Of a DNA stretch of 64,000 nt, positions 36,801 to 41,731 are shown in pieces. The position numbers and the translations under genes were made by a program. Source of the DNA: Eurosta solidaginis (taxonomy: Eukaryota > Arthropoda > Insecta > Diptera > Tephritidae); the NCBI RefSeq assembly GCF_040869045.1, contig NC_090319.1, positions 306,950,998-307,014,997 on the forward strand, given 5' to 3'. The first letter of the stretch is position 1; every line of letters begins with the position of its first letter. Under the pieces are notes generated by a model. The model was not told where the DNA came from. It saw nothing but the letters and a program-made list of their open reading frames with translations, and did no database searches.

Positions 36801-39111
36801 TATCACGAAGTTTCACGTTTTTATAGTGGAAACTAAGGGAGAAATGGCCAAAAATCTTTCTATCTGAACGATCGGTTGTATGGGATATAACTATATATAG
36901 CTCCGATCAAAGTGATCTTTTTAGAAAATCTTCTATGATATATTAAAATATATATCACCGAGTTTCACGTTTATACTTTCTAAATTAAGGGAGAAATTGC
37001 CAAAAATCTTTTTATCTGAACGATCGGTTGTATGGGATATAACTATATATAGCTCCGATCAAAGTGATCTTTTCAGAAAATCTTCTATGATATATTAAAA
37101 TATATATCACCGAGTTTCACGTTTATACTTTCTAAATTAAGGGAGAAATGGCCAAAAATCTTTCAATCTGAACGATCGGTTGTATGGGATATAACTTTAT
37201 TATAGCTCCGATCAAAGTGGTTTTTTCAGAAAATCTTCTATGATATATTAAAATATATATCACTGAGTTTCACGTTTATACTTTCTAAATTAAGGGAGAA
37301 ATTGCCAAAAATCTTTCTATCTGAACGATCGGTTGTATGGGATATAACTATATATAGCTCCGATCAAAGTGATCTTTTCAGAAAATCTTCTATGATATAT
37401 TAAAATATATATCACCGAGTTTCACGTTTATACTTTTTAAAGTGCGGCAGGAATGACCAAAATAGTCTTATCTGAATGATCGCTTGTATACCATTTCATG
37501 TTCATGAAAGCTATAAAAACATGTAAAGGTGTCTAAGTTCGGGTGTAACCGAACATTGTATACTCAGCGTGAGCTTCAATTGCAAATTTCATTTCAGAAA
37601 AATTACTTTTCTACATAACACGTGGCACCGCCCGTCATTGATTCAAAACTATTTTTTGCTAAGTTATAGCTTACTATTTTCGTCTACGACCCTTTTAGAA
37701 ATCTTTTATATAAAAGTGGGCGTGGTCTTTAATCGCCCTCGTCCATTTTTTCTAGAAATATTTCTTGCTATAGGGAAAATATGTGTACCCAATTTTATTA
37801 AGATCCGTAAATTTTTCTTCGAGTTATGGCTCCCGAAACATATAAAATTGCTTAGTCATAAAAGGGGCGGTGGCACGCCTTTTTTTAAATTTGAAGGGTT
37901 TCCTATTTATTGTTATACAACCACTTGGGAAATGAAATAGCATTGTTATAAAGCTCTTTTTTTTGCAAAGATAAAGCTTATTTTATTCGTCCACGACCAT
38001 TTTAAAAATCTTTTATATAAAAGTGGGCGTGGTCTTTAACCAATTTCGTTAATTTTTCTTCAAAGCTTTCCTTATAGTAAAGGCAAACTCTCTGCCGAAT
38101 TTTGTTACGATAGGTTTTTCAATACCAATCTATTCTGGCTCCAGATAAGCTCGTTAAAAAATTTGGTGAAGATATCTCAACGGATAGACGGACGGACGGA
38201 CAAGGCTCAATCAAATTTTTTTTCGATACTGACTAATTTGGTATATGGAAGTCTATATCTATTTCGATTCCTTTATACTTGTACAATCAACCGATATCCA
38301 ATCAAAGTTAATATACACTGTGTGCAAAGCACGCTGAGTATAAAAATGTTACGTATATGCCCCGGTACCCCTACAATCAGGTTAGAAGACTAGAAGAGAG
38401 GTCGACTGCTAATACAAGTCCAAAAATATAAGGTGTCAAAAGACGCGTATTGTTTCGCCAACAATAACCCAGAGGCGGAAAAGAAAAATTTTGTCTCTCC
38501 GGAAATGTTTGCAGTTGAAGTTGGAAATTTTCATTTGGTTGTTATAATGTTGTTGTGCACTGAAAAAAATTTTGTATACAAAGAGATATTACAAGAATTT
38601 AATTTTGATCCCACCCCATTGGTGGATCGACCAGGGTAATTTTTTATAAGCGCGGCCGAGAGCCGCCAACGCACCCGGGATAATTTTTCGGTTTTTCGAT
38701 TTAAAATTTTTATTTTCCGCCTTCTGATTGTTAATACATATTTCAAGACGCATCGTCTGACACCTCTTCCGATATTTTGGACGCGTATTAGCAGTCGACC
38801 TCTGTCCTAGACTGTTACCTCAGGTGGTTTGCTTGAAATTGGTTGGTTTTTAATAAAAGAACGTGTTTTTTTTTTCAAATCTCGTTCGAATTTCAAATAA
38901 AAGAATTTCAGAAATCACGAGCAAAATTTTTGTTGGTCGCAATTCTGTCTACGACATCAATCACATCATCTCGTACCTTTGATTCGGGTATTCCCATTAA
39001 TTTCTGCCAGCGTTCGTTTTTTAAACGCAAAGTTTTCATTACATAATTATTAAAATATTCGAAACGATCGTCGACTTTTTCCTTTTTCTCTTTTTCTTCT
39101 GGAGCCGCCAT
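3540..39111 (-). CDS. Axonemal dynein heavy chain, outer-arm beta class (DNAH9/11/17; fly Dhc93AB/kl-5 type), N-terminal half, 16 exons
   Basis: Heavy chains of this class are the ATPase motors of outer dynein arms in cilia and sperm flagella. Sixteen exons joined at GT-AG sites give one continuous frame of about 2124 residues. Order: short N-terminal segment (1-103), tail/stem DHC_N1 region (about 104-1130), linker DHC_N2 (about 1370-1780), then AAA1 with Walker A GPAGTGKT (about 1936-1943) and Walker B CFDEFN (about 1986-1991). The AAA1 wording ([31 protein letters not shown]) is that of the beta class, not the gamma (DNAH5/8) class. Family members have about 4,500 residues, so the remaining half lies past base 1. 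The start ATG at 39111 is chosen because the four upstream in-frame codons begin with GTG. An acidic insert sits near residues 862-912. I cannot tell which fly paralogue this is. Expression in testis and ciliated sensory neurons is expected from the family, not seen here. Confidence 0.96.
3873..4984. other. Intron 15 (3873-5769), unassigned part
   Basis: A frame at 4561-4902 (+) lacks recognisable motifs and is judged fortuitous. Nothing else seen here. Confidence 0.5.
4985..5310 (-). repeat. Diverged copy X3 of the (CAA)n-tailed repeat
   Basis: Shares with X1, in order, the GCCGGATA..GATCCGGT(G) palindrome, the AATTAAGGTATTAGCCCGACC block, GGGTAGGTGAGGTTGA and GGCAACCC. Older than X1, with many substitutions and no clear ends. 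Confidence 0.6.
5311..5769. other. Intron 15, unassigned remainder
   Basis: Nothing recognised besides the exon 15 donor at 5769-5768. Confidence 0.5.
5770..7869 (-). CDS. Dynein beta heavy chain exon 15: linker and start of AAA1 (residues 1314-2013)
   Basis: A 2100-bp exon of exactly 700 codons. Acceptor CTCTTACAG then TTCTTCAGCGTG ([13 protein letters not shown]); donor ATTAAG then GTGAGT. It carries the whole linker (DHC_N2; landmarks [12 protein letters not shown] and [17 protein letters not shown]) and the first half of AAA1. Walker A is encoded at about 5980-6003 and Walker B CFDEFN near 5830-5853. The catalytic residues (GKT, DE) are intact. Confidence 0.98.
7931..8095 (-). CDS. Dynein beta heavy chain exon 14 (residues 1259-1313)
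   Basis: Acceptor ATTATTTTAG then CTCAATGAACTG ([13 protein letters not shown]); donor CGCAAAAAG then GTAATA; 55 codons, phase 0. The LPxxW motif is typical just before the linker. Confidence 0.94.
8160..8460. repeat. Degenerate short tandem repeat (TTCGGGAT/TTTCAGGAT type), left part
   Basis: Irregular repeats of phrases such as ATTTCGAAAC, ATCACTTCGGGATTATT and TTTCAGAA. The same kind of sequence resumes at 9362-9575, so the retrotransposon fragment at 8500-9361 appears to sit inside it. Confidence 0.5.
8451..8499. repeat. (ATT)n microsatellite
   Basis: About 16 ATT units with a few interruptions. Confidence 0.9.
8500..9361 (-). pseudogene. Non-LTR retrotransposon fragment: RNase H and C-terminal Cys motif
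   Basis: The minus strand reads [19 protein letters not shown] near 9275-9215 (first RNase H Asp motif), then [16 protein letters not shown] near 8990-8930 (last motif, with the usual GH changed to GL), then [14 protein letters not shown] near 8680-8640. The frame is broken between these blocks. It lies in intron 13, antisense to nothing and parallel to the dynein gene. Confidence 0.75.
9362..9575. repeat. Degenerate short tandem repeat, right part
   Basis: Continues the TTTCG/TTCGG-rich phrases seen at 8160-8450 (for example CTTCGGTATTACTTTAGG and ATTTCGGGACATTTTCC). Confidence 0.45.
9576..11607. other. Intron 13, unassigned DNA
   Basis: A 102-codon frame at 10752-11060 (+) and others have no recognisable motif. 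No repeat family identified. Confidence 0.5.
11608..11817 (-). CDS. Dynein beta heavy chain exon 13 (residues 1189-1258)
   Basis: Acceptor GAAAAAACAG then GAACTCGAGGAC ([10 protein letters not shown]); donor GCGCAG then GTAAGA; 70 codons. Contains [17 protein letters not shown], a clear family landmark before the linker. Confidence 0.93.
11902..12078 (-). CDS. Dynein beta heavy chain exon 12 (residues 1130-1188)
   Basis: Acceptor CTTTTCAG then TTGGACAAATTC ([10 protein letters not shown]); donor TTGCAG then GTAAAA, phase 0 at both ends, 59 codons. The following 84-bp intron is in frame and has no stop, so exons 12 and 13 also read as one continuous frame. Confidence 0.92.
12148..12422 (-). 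CDS. Dynein beta heavy chain exon 11 (residues 1038-1129)
   Basis: Acceptor TTCCTCAG; the split codon gives Asp ([13 protein letters not shown]). Donor GAGCAG then GTAACA. Carries [11 protein letters not shown] and a second, smaller acidic patch ([10 protein letters not shown]). Joined to exon 10 across the 7.4-kb intron 10. Confidence 0.94.
12423..12987. other. Intron 10 (12423-19796), first unassigned part
   Basis: Includes a purine-rich stretch at about 12620-12720 on the plus strand. Nothing else recognised. Confidence 0.5.
12988..13212. mobile_element. MITE-like inverted-repeat element
   Basis: Left end GCCGGAGTCATTGGTGC and right end GCACCAATGTCTCCAGC are inverted repeats (15 of 17 match). 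Both ends are flanked by TTAA, so a TTA, TAA or TTAA target duplication is possible. The interior is made of GTAACCG/GTATCC phrases and has no coding capacity. Confidence 0.6.
13217..16857. mobile_element. Candidate TIR-bounded element hosting a nested Helentron-like insertion
   Basis: ACGCCCCGATTCT at 13217-13229 recurs inverted (AGAATCGGGGCGT) near 16840-16853. Both ends run inward into GTAAC-rich sequence. The nested element at 15687-16630 accounts for about 0.94 kb. A 181-codon frame at 13830-14375 (+) lies inside but begins with GTG and has no motif I can defend. No target duplication seen. The two ends could also be independent copies of one repeat. Confidence 0.4.
15687..16630 (+). mobile_element. 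Helentron/DINE-like element G with 150-bp type central repeats
   Basis: The 5' end TATACCTTTCATGAACATG has its inner mate TTCATGAAAGGCATG near 16585, about 40 bp before the 3' end CCTTATTTGTT. It carries GTCCGTCTGTCCGTCCGTC at about 15806-15826. The central unit CCCATACAACCGATCGTTCA recurs at 15955, 16105, 16271 and 16426. Same subfamily as element H, in opposite orientation. Confidence 0.75.
16858..18171. other. Intron 10, unassigned DNA with a purine-rich tract
   Basis: About 17760-17960 is strongly purine-rich on the plus strand (GGGAGTGGGAATGGAAGTGG type). It creates the apparent Ser/Phe-rich frames on the minus strand at 17718-18068, which are not genes. Confidence 0.55.
18172..18525 (+). 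mobile_element. SINE-like retroposon, copy 1
   Basis: Starts CACCGTGGTGTGATGGTAGC, with a tRNA-like head (TGGTAGCGTGCTCCGCCTACC, then GTTCACACCCC resembling a B box), and ends TTATCGCGCCTTACATTTATT plus T-rich tail. About 85-90 percent similar by eye to the copy at 45653. Confidence 0.7.
18526..19228. other. Intron 10, unassigned DNA
   Basis: Nothing recognised; short frames only. Confidence 0.5.
19229..19635 (-). mobile_element. Helentron/DINE-like element D, truncated (5' half only)
   Basis: Shares with A, B and C the block TTTCGATATCGAAAAAGTGG, the GGAC microsatellite (about 19478-19493) and the end GAGCTCTGCTCAAGTGAGTA. Breaks off near 19229; no central array and no 3' hairpin. Confidence 0.75.
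19797..20172 (-). CDS. Dynein beta heavy chain exon 10 (residues 913-1038)
   Basis: The acceptor is a tandem pair (TTAG then CAG then ATA), so the exon starts at 20172 or 20169 with one optional Gln; frame is kept either way. Donor TATATGG then GTAAGA, phase 1. Contains [17 protein letters not shown] and a Met-rich [11 protein letters not shown]. Open frame past the donor is intronic. Confidence 0.93.
20250..20683 (-). CDS. Dynein beta heavy chain exon 9, with acidic low-complexity insert (residues 768-912)
   Basis: Acceptor CATTTCAG, donor GACGAG then GTATAT. The first part is ordinary tail sequence ([30 protein letters not shown]). The last 51 codons (20250-20402) are Glu/Asp/Gly-rich ([18 protein letters not shown] through [11 protein letters not shown]) and lie between the conserved LFFDIPHRY and the conserved start of exon 10. 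From memory, vertebrate beta chains have no such acidic stretch here. Confidence 0.94.
20744..20897 (-). CDS. Dynein beta heavy chain exon 8 (residues 717-768)
   Basis: Acceptor ATCAACACAG then AAAGCTCGC ([15 protein letters not shown]); donor ATCG then GTATAA, phase 1. Found by frame continuity and the IAEWYN landmark. Separated from exon 7 by the 2.5-kb intron 7. Confidence 0.92.
20898..22079. other. Intron 7 (20898-23366), unassigned part
   Basis: Nothing recognised; no frame or repeat worth naming. Confidence 0.5.
22080..22930. repeat. Polypyrimidine tract of about 850 bp
   Basis: The plus strand is overwhelmingly C and T (runs such as CTTTCTTTTCTTTCTCTTC), so the dynein transcript carries a polypurine run here. 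The apparent Ser/Phe/Leu/Pro-rich frames at 22041-22989 are products of this composition, not genes. Confidence 0.85.
22945..23255 (-). mobile_element. Copy X4 of the (CAA)n-tailed repeat
   Basis: The minus strand starts at about 23250 with GCAGGTTAGGGGGCTTAG, contains CAATTGATAACTTCAATTAC and ends in (CAA)n (seen as TTGTTGTTGTGG at 22948). Internally shortened relative to X1. Lies in intron 7. Confidence 0.7.
23367..23658 (-). CDS. Dynein beta heavy chain exon 7 (residues 619-716)
   Basis: Acceptor TATTTCAG; T completes the Pro codon and gives [13 protein letters not shown]. The donor is TTCTGG then GTATGG, phase 0; the alternative GT five bases downstream would create a stop at the junction with exon 8. 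Tail domain. Confidence 0.93.
23730..23842 (-). CDS. Dynein beta heavy chain exon 6 (residues 582-619)
   Basis: A 113-bp exon: acceptor CCCTTTAG then GCTCTCCCAACA ([11 protein letters not shown]), donor TATCC then GTAAGG, phase 2. Tail domain with the WLHKLRHRI motif. Flanked by 66-bp and 71-bp introns. Confidence 0.93.
23909..24479 (-). CDS. Dynein beta heavy chain exon 5 (residues 391-581)
   Basis: Acceptor CTCCGTCAG; the first base completes the Lys codon begun in exon 4, giving [11 protein letters not shown]. Ends at GGCGTGATG then GTGAGT. The segment [19 protein letters not shown] is a strong DHC_N1 landmark, followed by [20 protein letters not shown]. Open frame upstream of the acceptor is intronic. 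Confidence 0.95.
24600..25480. repeat. 21-bp minisatellite, about 40 units
   Basis: The plus strand alternates units such as ATTTGCCCATTTCCCAAATAC and ATTTGCCCCTTTCATAAATA, most 20-22 bp. Because 21 is a multiple of three, the minus strand stays open over several units (24628-24855, 24773-25024) with a repeating seven-residue pattern. It lies in intron 4, so these are not genes. Confidence 0.85.
25481..26154. other. Intron 4 (24480-28405), unassigned part
   Basis: Nothing recognised. Confidence 0.5.
26155..26560 (+). pseudogene. Degenerate non-LTR endonuclease fragment (RTE-like)
   Basis: Plus strand reads [17 protein letters not shown] near 26208-26258, the APE-type endonuclease motif GDFNAxVG, followed after stops and frameshifts by remnants of the expected downstream sequence. 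It cannot code. Confidence 0.6.
26561..27170. other. Intron 4, unassigned DNA
   Basis: Nothing recognised with confidence; it may be further decay of the element upstream. Confidence 0.4.
27174..27824. mobile_element. Inverted-repeat element K1 with internal hairpin and tandem repeat
   Basis: Perfect 13-bp terminal inverted repeats TTAAACGGTTTTA (27174-27186 and 27812-27824). A direct repeat of about 123 bp lies at 27300-27535 (ATCGTAT..GG(T/G)CCGATT, CATATTTGGAACAC). A near-perfect palindrome has arms at 27553-27602 and 27669-27717. Relatives: K3 at 33001 and K2 at 34862. No protein coded. Confidence 0.7.
28070..28170. repeat. Small Helentron/DINE-like fragment of the G/H subfamily
   Basis: Contains GCCTTTCATGAAAAC and CATGTCTGTCCGTTTGTC, matching the 5' part of element G with a large internal loss. 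Confidence 0.5.
28406..28668 (-). CDS. Dynein beta heavy chain exon 4 (residues 304-391)
   Basis: Acceptor TTCCTTAG then CGTAAAATG ([10 protein letters not shown]); donor ACAA then GTGAGT after two bases of a split Lys codon. Tail domain, with [11 protein letters not shown] as a recognisable landmark. The 80-bp intron 3 separates it from exon 3. Confidence 0.94.
28749..29348 (-). CDS. Dynein beta heavy chain exon 3 (residues 104-303)
   Basis: Exactly 200 codons, phase 0 at both ends: acceptor AATATAG then AAACTAATG ([11 protein letters not shown]), donor CCGCTG then GTAAGA (ends ITKFLAPL). It is the start of the dynein tail (DHC_N1). The run [15 protein letters not shown] is characteristic of axonemal heavy chains. 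Confidence 0.95.
29415..29588 (-). CDS. Dynein beta heavy chain exon 2 (residues 46-103)
   Basis: Acceptor CAAACTAG, donor GACAGT then GTAAGT, phase 0 at both ends, 58 codons (starts EVIQTFLND, ends TVEDMDS). It has no long reading frame of its own and was found by following the frame out of exon 1. It contains LVFYLN, common at this point in the family. Confidence 0.9.
29758..32995 (-). mobile_element. Helentron/DINE-like element A (3.2 kb) with expanded central array
   Basis: Read on the minus strand, the 5' end is TATACTCAGTTGAGCAGAGC (at 32995). The inner mate CTCAACTGAGTAT lies near 29805, followed by the hairpin GTTCGG-TTACAC-CCGAAC and the 3' end CCTTCCTTACTTGTT (29758). A GGAC microsatellite sits at about 32837-32857. 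No protein-coding frame, so non-autonomous. It occupies one third of dynein intron 1. Confidence 0.85.
29870..31690 (-). repeat. 130-bp tandem array of element A with 779-bp higher-order repeat
   Basis: The phrase AGGTGGACGCC recurs at 29952, 30082, 30212, 30341, 30471, 30601, 30731, 30861, 30991, 31120, 31250 and 31380, every 129-131 bp. Monomers 779 bp apart (six units) are virtually identical, for example 30185-30421 and 30964-31200. A 260-bp dimer is also repeated at 30541 and 30801. Confidence 0.95.
33001..33240 (-). mobile_element. Inverted-repeat element K3, partial
   Basis: Starts immediately beyond element A. TTAAACGGTTTTA at 33009-33021 and the following 100 bp match the reverse complement of the right end of K1, then TCGATCCTTGCGCCACCTGG matches the internal repeat of K1. 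Confidence 0.65.
33241..33690. repeat. Cluster of CGATAAC motifs
   Basis: About ten irregularly spaced CGATAA(C) or GATAAC words, including TTATCGATAG near 33519, in an otherwise unassigned AT-rich stretch of intron 1. Confidence 0.6.
33691..34079. other. Intron 1, unassigned DNA
   Basis: Short T/C-rich stretch at 33740-33800; otherwise nothing recognised. Confidence 0.5.
34080..34500 (+). pseudogene. Decayed non-LTR RNase H C-terminal fragment
   Basis: The plus strand shows [13 protein letters not shown] near 34108-34145 and, after frameshifts, [14 protein letters not shown] near 34256-34297. These correspond in order to GNEKADELAKKG and RSYNLRLTKLFLSLKRED in the element at 53530-58555. 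Very degraded. Confidence 0.45.
34501..34861. other. Intron 1, unassigned DNA
   Basis: Nothing recognised. Confidence 0.5.
34862..35252. mobile_element. Inverted-repeat element K2, internally deleted
   Basis: TTAAGCGGTTTTATTTAGCTTG at the left matches the left end of K1, and the right part (CACGCGCCCAACG, CTGATCAACGCCCTAGATTG, CCTAGTACCTAGGACC, TAAAACCGGTAAA) matches its right half. The tandem repeat of K1 is missing. Confidence 0.65.
35320..35815 (+). mobile_element. Candidate solo LTR (Gypsy-type retrotransposon)
   Basis: Starts TGTGGCGAATATTAGC. A TATA box (GAGTATAAAAGTAG, 35624) is followed about 100 bp later by AATAAA (35725-35730) and a T-rich stretch, the usual promoter-to-polyadenylation layout of an LTR. 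No second LTR or coding region is nearby. The right boundary is uncertain and no target duplication was identified. Confidence 0.45.
36104..37515 (-). mobile_element. Helentron/DINE-like element H with 152-bp central array
   Basis: The minus strand starts TATAGCTTTCATGAACATG at 37515 and ends CATCCTTACTTGTT at 36104, with the inner mate TTCATGAAAGGTATG near 36125. The unit GAACGATCGGTTGTATGGGA recurs at 36281, 36561, 36713, 36866, 37018, 37170 and 37323, and diverged at 37473, mostly 152-153 bp apart (about 36280-37480). The GTCC block of element G is absent. Confidence 0.8.
37518..38342 (-). mobile_element. Helentron/DINE-like element E (0.8 kb, no central array)
   Basis: Minus strand 5' end TATACTCAGCGTGC (38342); inner mate near 37560 (reads TATACTCAGCGTGAGCTT on plus); hairpin GTTCGG-GTGTAA-CCGAAC at about 37537-37554. 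GGAC microsatellite at about 38192-38205. Its 3' end abuts the 5' end of element H almost base to base. Confidence 0.8.
38398..38803. mobile_element. MITE-like element with long imperfect inverted repeats
   Basis: GAGGTCGACTGCTAATAC at 38398 is inverted at 38786-38803 (GTATTAGCAGTCGACCTC). Pairing continues imperfectly for about 50 bp (TCCAAAA.TAT, GGTGTCA, GACGC). It ends about 170 bp from exon 1. The 68-codon frame inside is not considered a gene. Confidence 0.6.
38977..39111 (-). CDS. Dynein beta heavy chain exon 1 (residues 1-45)
   Basis: Begins at ATG 39111 ([10 protein letters not shown]) and ends at a strong donor, AAAG then GTACGA. Open frame continues 69 bases past this donor, but only this donor gives a frame that joins exon 2 (GIPESK then EVIQTF). 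The segment [16 protein letters not shown] is the typical N-terminal motif of beta-class axonemal heavy chains. Confidence 0.9.
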
Positions 39112-39704
39112 CACGACACGCACGAATAAGGATTCAAATCCTCAATAAGCTCTTTTTTTATCACAACTTTTTTTCTCTTCACACTTCTCACGAAATCCGG
39201 AGCCCCGACGCTCTGCCGCGCTGCTTTTTTATGGTCCAAGTTTTTCGGTTGTTTTTTTTTTTGGACGGATACAGATTTATTAGTTAATTGTTTACTGCCT
39301 GTTTTGTGGCACTTTTATCTCTCTTTCTCACTTTTTTTTAGTATTTTTTACGATTTATATTTTTTTTCAACGGAGCAAATTTGCATCCGTTCGGTGTGAA
39401 AAATTTTTTCAGTTTGAAAGATTTTTGTGAAAATTTGTGACTTCTCTTTGAAATTTCTCAAGTCATTCGCTGTTTGACGATCAAAATTTTCCAGCAGCAA
39501 TGATTTATTTAGTACGAAGTATCGGGGGTTCTTTGTATGGAGAAAGAAAGTCGTATGTCATGATTCAAGTGGAACTAGGACTGTGATCTAGGTATTCGTA
39601 CTGAATTTTCTGCAAGGAAGAGGAATGTGCTCTCACTGAATGCCTATTGTTTTCCTTCGTGGATTTCAGCAAAGCAGTGTGTAGACGTGCCCTTTTGGGT
39701 ATTA
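39112..39704. other. Upstream region of the dynein gene
   Basis: AT-rich, with T-runs on the plus strand. The 5' untranslated region and promoter must lie here or further upstream, but I see no TATA box or other element I can defend. Confidence 0.4.
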
Positions 39705-39895
39705 AGGTTCATGCACATTATACGACGCGACATGTAGCGACAAAATATTGTTTGCATGTATTCTTATGGAGCCATGCATACCTAGCCACAGTCGTACGAC
39801 AAGACACGACCAAGTTGACCAATTAAGCAAAAATGCCGCGCATATTTTGTCGGAACGTATCGCTACATGTCGCGTCGTATAATGTGCATGCACCT
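39705..39895. mobile_element. 191-bp MITE with 35-bp inverted repeats and TTA target duplication
   Basis: Ends read AGGT(T/G)CATGCACATT inward, continuing as TATACGACGCGACATGTAGC on both arms. TTA flanks both sides (39702-39704 and 39896-39898). A 3-bp TTA duplication is usual for PIF/Harbinger-type elements. The inverted copies match at all but one or two positions, so it is fairly young. Confidence 0.8.
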
Positions 39896-39898
39896 TTA

Positions 39899-41731
39899 TG
39901 TGGGCTGGATCACTACTTTCTTTAGGTGCTTAATAATAAACTGGATGACTTCGTAGTACATCTAATGTAGTGAAGGATGCCCTTTCTTCTTTCAGCAGAC
40001 ACAAGTTCAGTTGAAATGTCGAAAAATACTTTGTTCAGATATTTCATAACTAAATTGGCCTGAGTAGGACATTAAAAATGAAGCGCAACGACAACGCCGT
40101 GCCATTATTCAGTACCCTGTTATAAGCCGAACGAGTGAGCGACTAAGCTCAGATATAAGGTTGGCTCAAATAAAAACTTAGCTTAGCTCTTATTGATGCG
40201 GGGAGGAAGTTTTACTGATCATTTAACATGTCGCTTTCAGTGCTCATATGACGCAATATTTCTCGAAAAGTTGATGAGGAGTGGGATTTGACCAAACAGC
40301 GACGACAAGACTTGAGCGCATTCAATATAAATTCTAGATTGCAAAGGACTTCGACTGGGAGCTAAAAGTGAGATCAAAAACAACATCCGCTTAGAAATCA
40401 AATGGATAATAATTCTTTCCAACAAGTGGTACTTTAGACCCAGCTGGAAATTGAATAGAGGGGTCCGCTCTCGACGAAGAAAAATCATGCTATAGAATTA
40501 GGGCCATACCAAACGGTTGGAATGCAAATCTACATCCCAGTTAAACAACTCTTCCACATTTGGATATCAACCACTGCGGCTACGTTGTTCCTGATGGGGC
40601 TATCCTAATTGACCGGAAATTGAGCAAGCATTCGCCCACACGTGGTACCAGATTTAAAGTTTACGGTAGGAATTTCGCAGCACAAGCTCCCTTCGGTTGG
40701 GTGTCCACTACTTCGCACCGCTTGTCTAGGCGTGCGGAGGGGTTAAAAGAACGCCCAAATTTTCGCACACATATTACTTACCTGATCAACATAGGTCATC
40801 CGTCAATGAAGAAGTGGTCATCATCTCTCCTTTTCATCGCTGGTAACCCATTATCCTATAGGAACGGCATACCTGAAGGAAACAGCACGCTGTATCACCA
40901 CCAGTACGAGATGGGGTACATCGAGTAACACCTGCACCGCATCCATGAATACAGTGCGGGACACGGTTTAGCATGCTTCCTTGTATGCTCAGTACGTGTT
41001 TGAGACCGTGAGCCGCCATAGCCGTTTGGTACCACATGGTGCCAGCAAAAGTAGTTCAAGCTACGGCAATTTGTCTCGTACGAATTTTCAGTGCAGGAAG
41101 AAATTTATTCGTTATCCCATGGTCAGCCACAAGTATTTCATATGATTCGCATACCTAATGCCATTCATGTAATACTCTATATCGGCACTGTGATCTTTGT
41201 GACTGTACCCAGCCTGTAATAGCAATATAGCATTACATATGTGATCCGGTTTACATGTACAACCGGCTTATGATTTCTCGAAAATCGACCATTGAGCAGC
41301 CAGTATCCCCATACGGTAACTCACTGAGGCTTTCAAGATTCGGTCTTGAATCTCCCTCTGCCAAAAAGTGGTCGGTCGCTTACGCGCAGCTGTTAGAATG
41401 GACAGGTAAAGGAATACTTGACCTCCCTTGGTGCTGGAGATTGGCATCAGTCACCGTGAAGCAGATATAGCTGCAATGGCCAAGGTCGCCTAAGCGGTTA
41501 AGCTCCATTTAATGATGATGTTAAAGCTGCAAGAACTACATCCACAATTCGAGCTGGTGTGCTCCTCAGATGGACTTTTTTACGTGTCAAGAATTCGAAT
41601 AGGACTCAGCAAGTTTTAGTTACACGAAAAATTTTAATAGTATTCCCCAAAACGTTATTTTAAGTTTACGTATTACAATCTGAGTTTGAGTTCCCGAGTT
41701 TAAATTTGGTATATGTGCTGCATCTCCCTTT
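39899..41731. other. Intergenic DNA between the two minus-strand genes
   Basis: A 122-codon frame at 40560-40928 (+) begins with TTG and has no motif I know. No repeat family recognised. Confidence 0.5.

Noticed and set aside
36280..37480. Regularly spaced repeats that could suggest a CRISPR array
   Set aside because: Units are directly adjacent 152-bp tandem monomers without unique spacers, in eukaryotic DNA.
38433..38639. 68-codon frame upstream of exon 1 on the opposite strand
   Set aside because: It lies inside the inverted-repeat element at 38398-38803 and has no recognisable domain.
38908..38976. Extension of exon 1 to the stop codon ([18 protein letters not shown]...)
   Set aside because: The donor at 38976 fits the consensus and gives the only frame that joins exon 2; the alternative GT near 38924 would create a stop soon after the junction.
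40560..40928. 122-codon frame in the intergenic region
   Set aside because: Begins with TTG, no recognisable domain and no repeat match.
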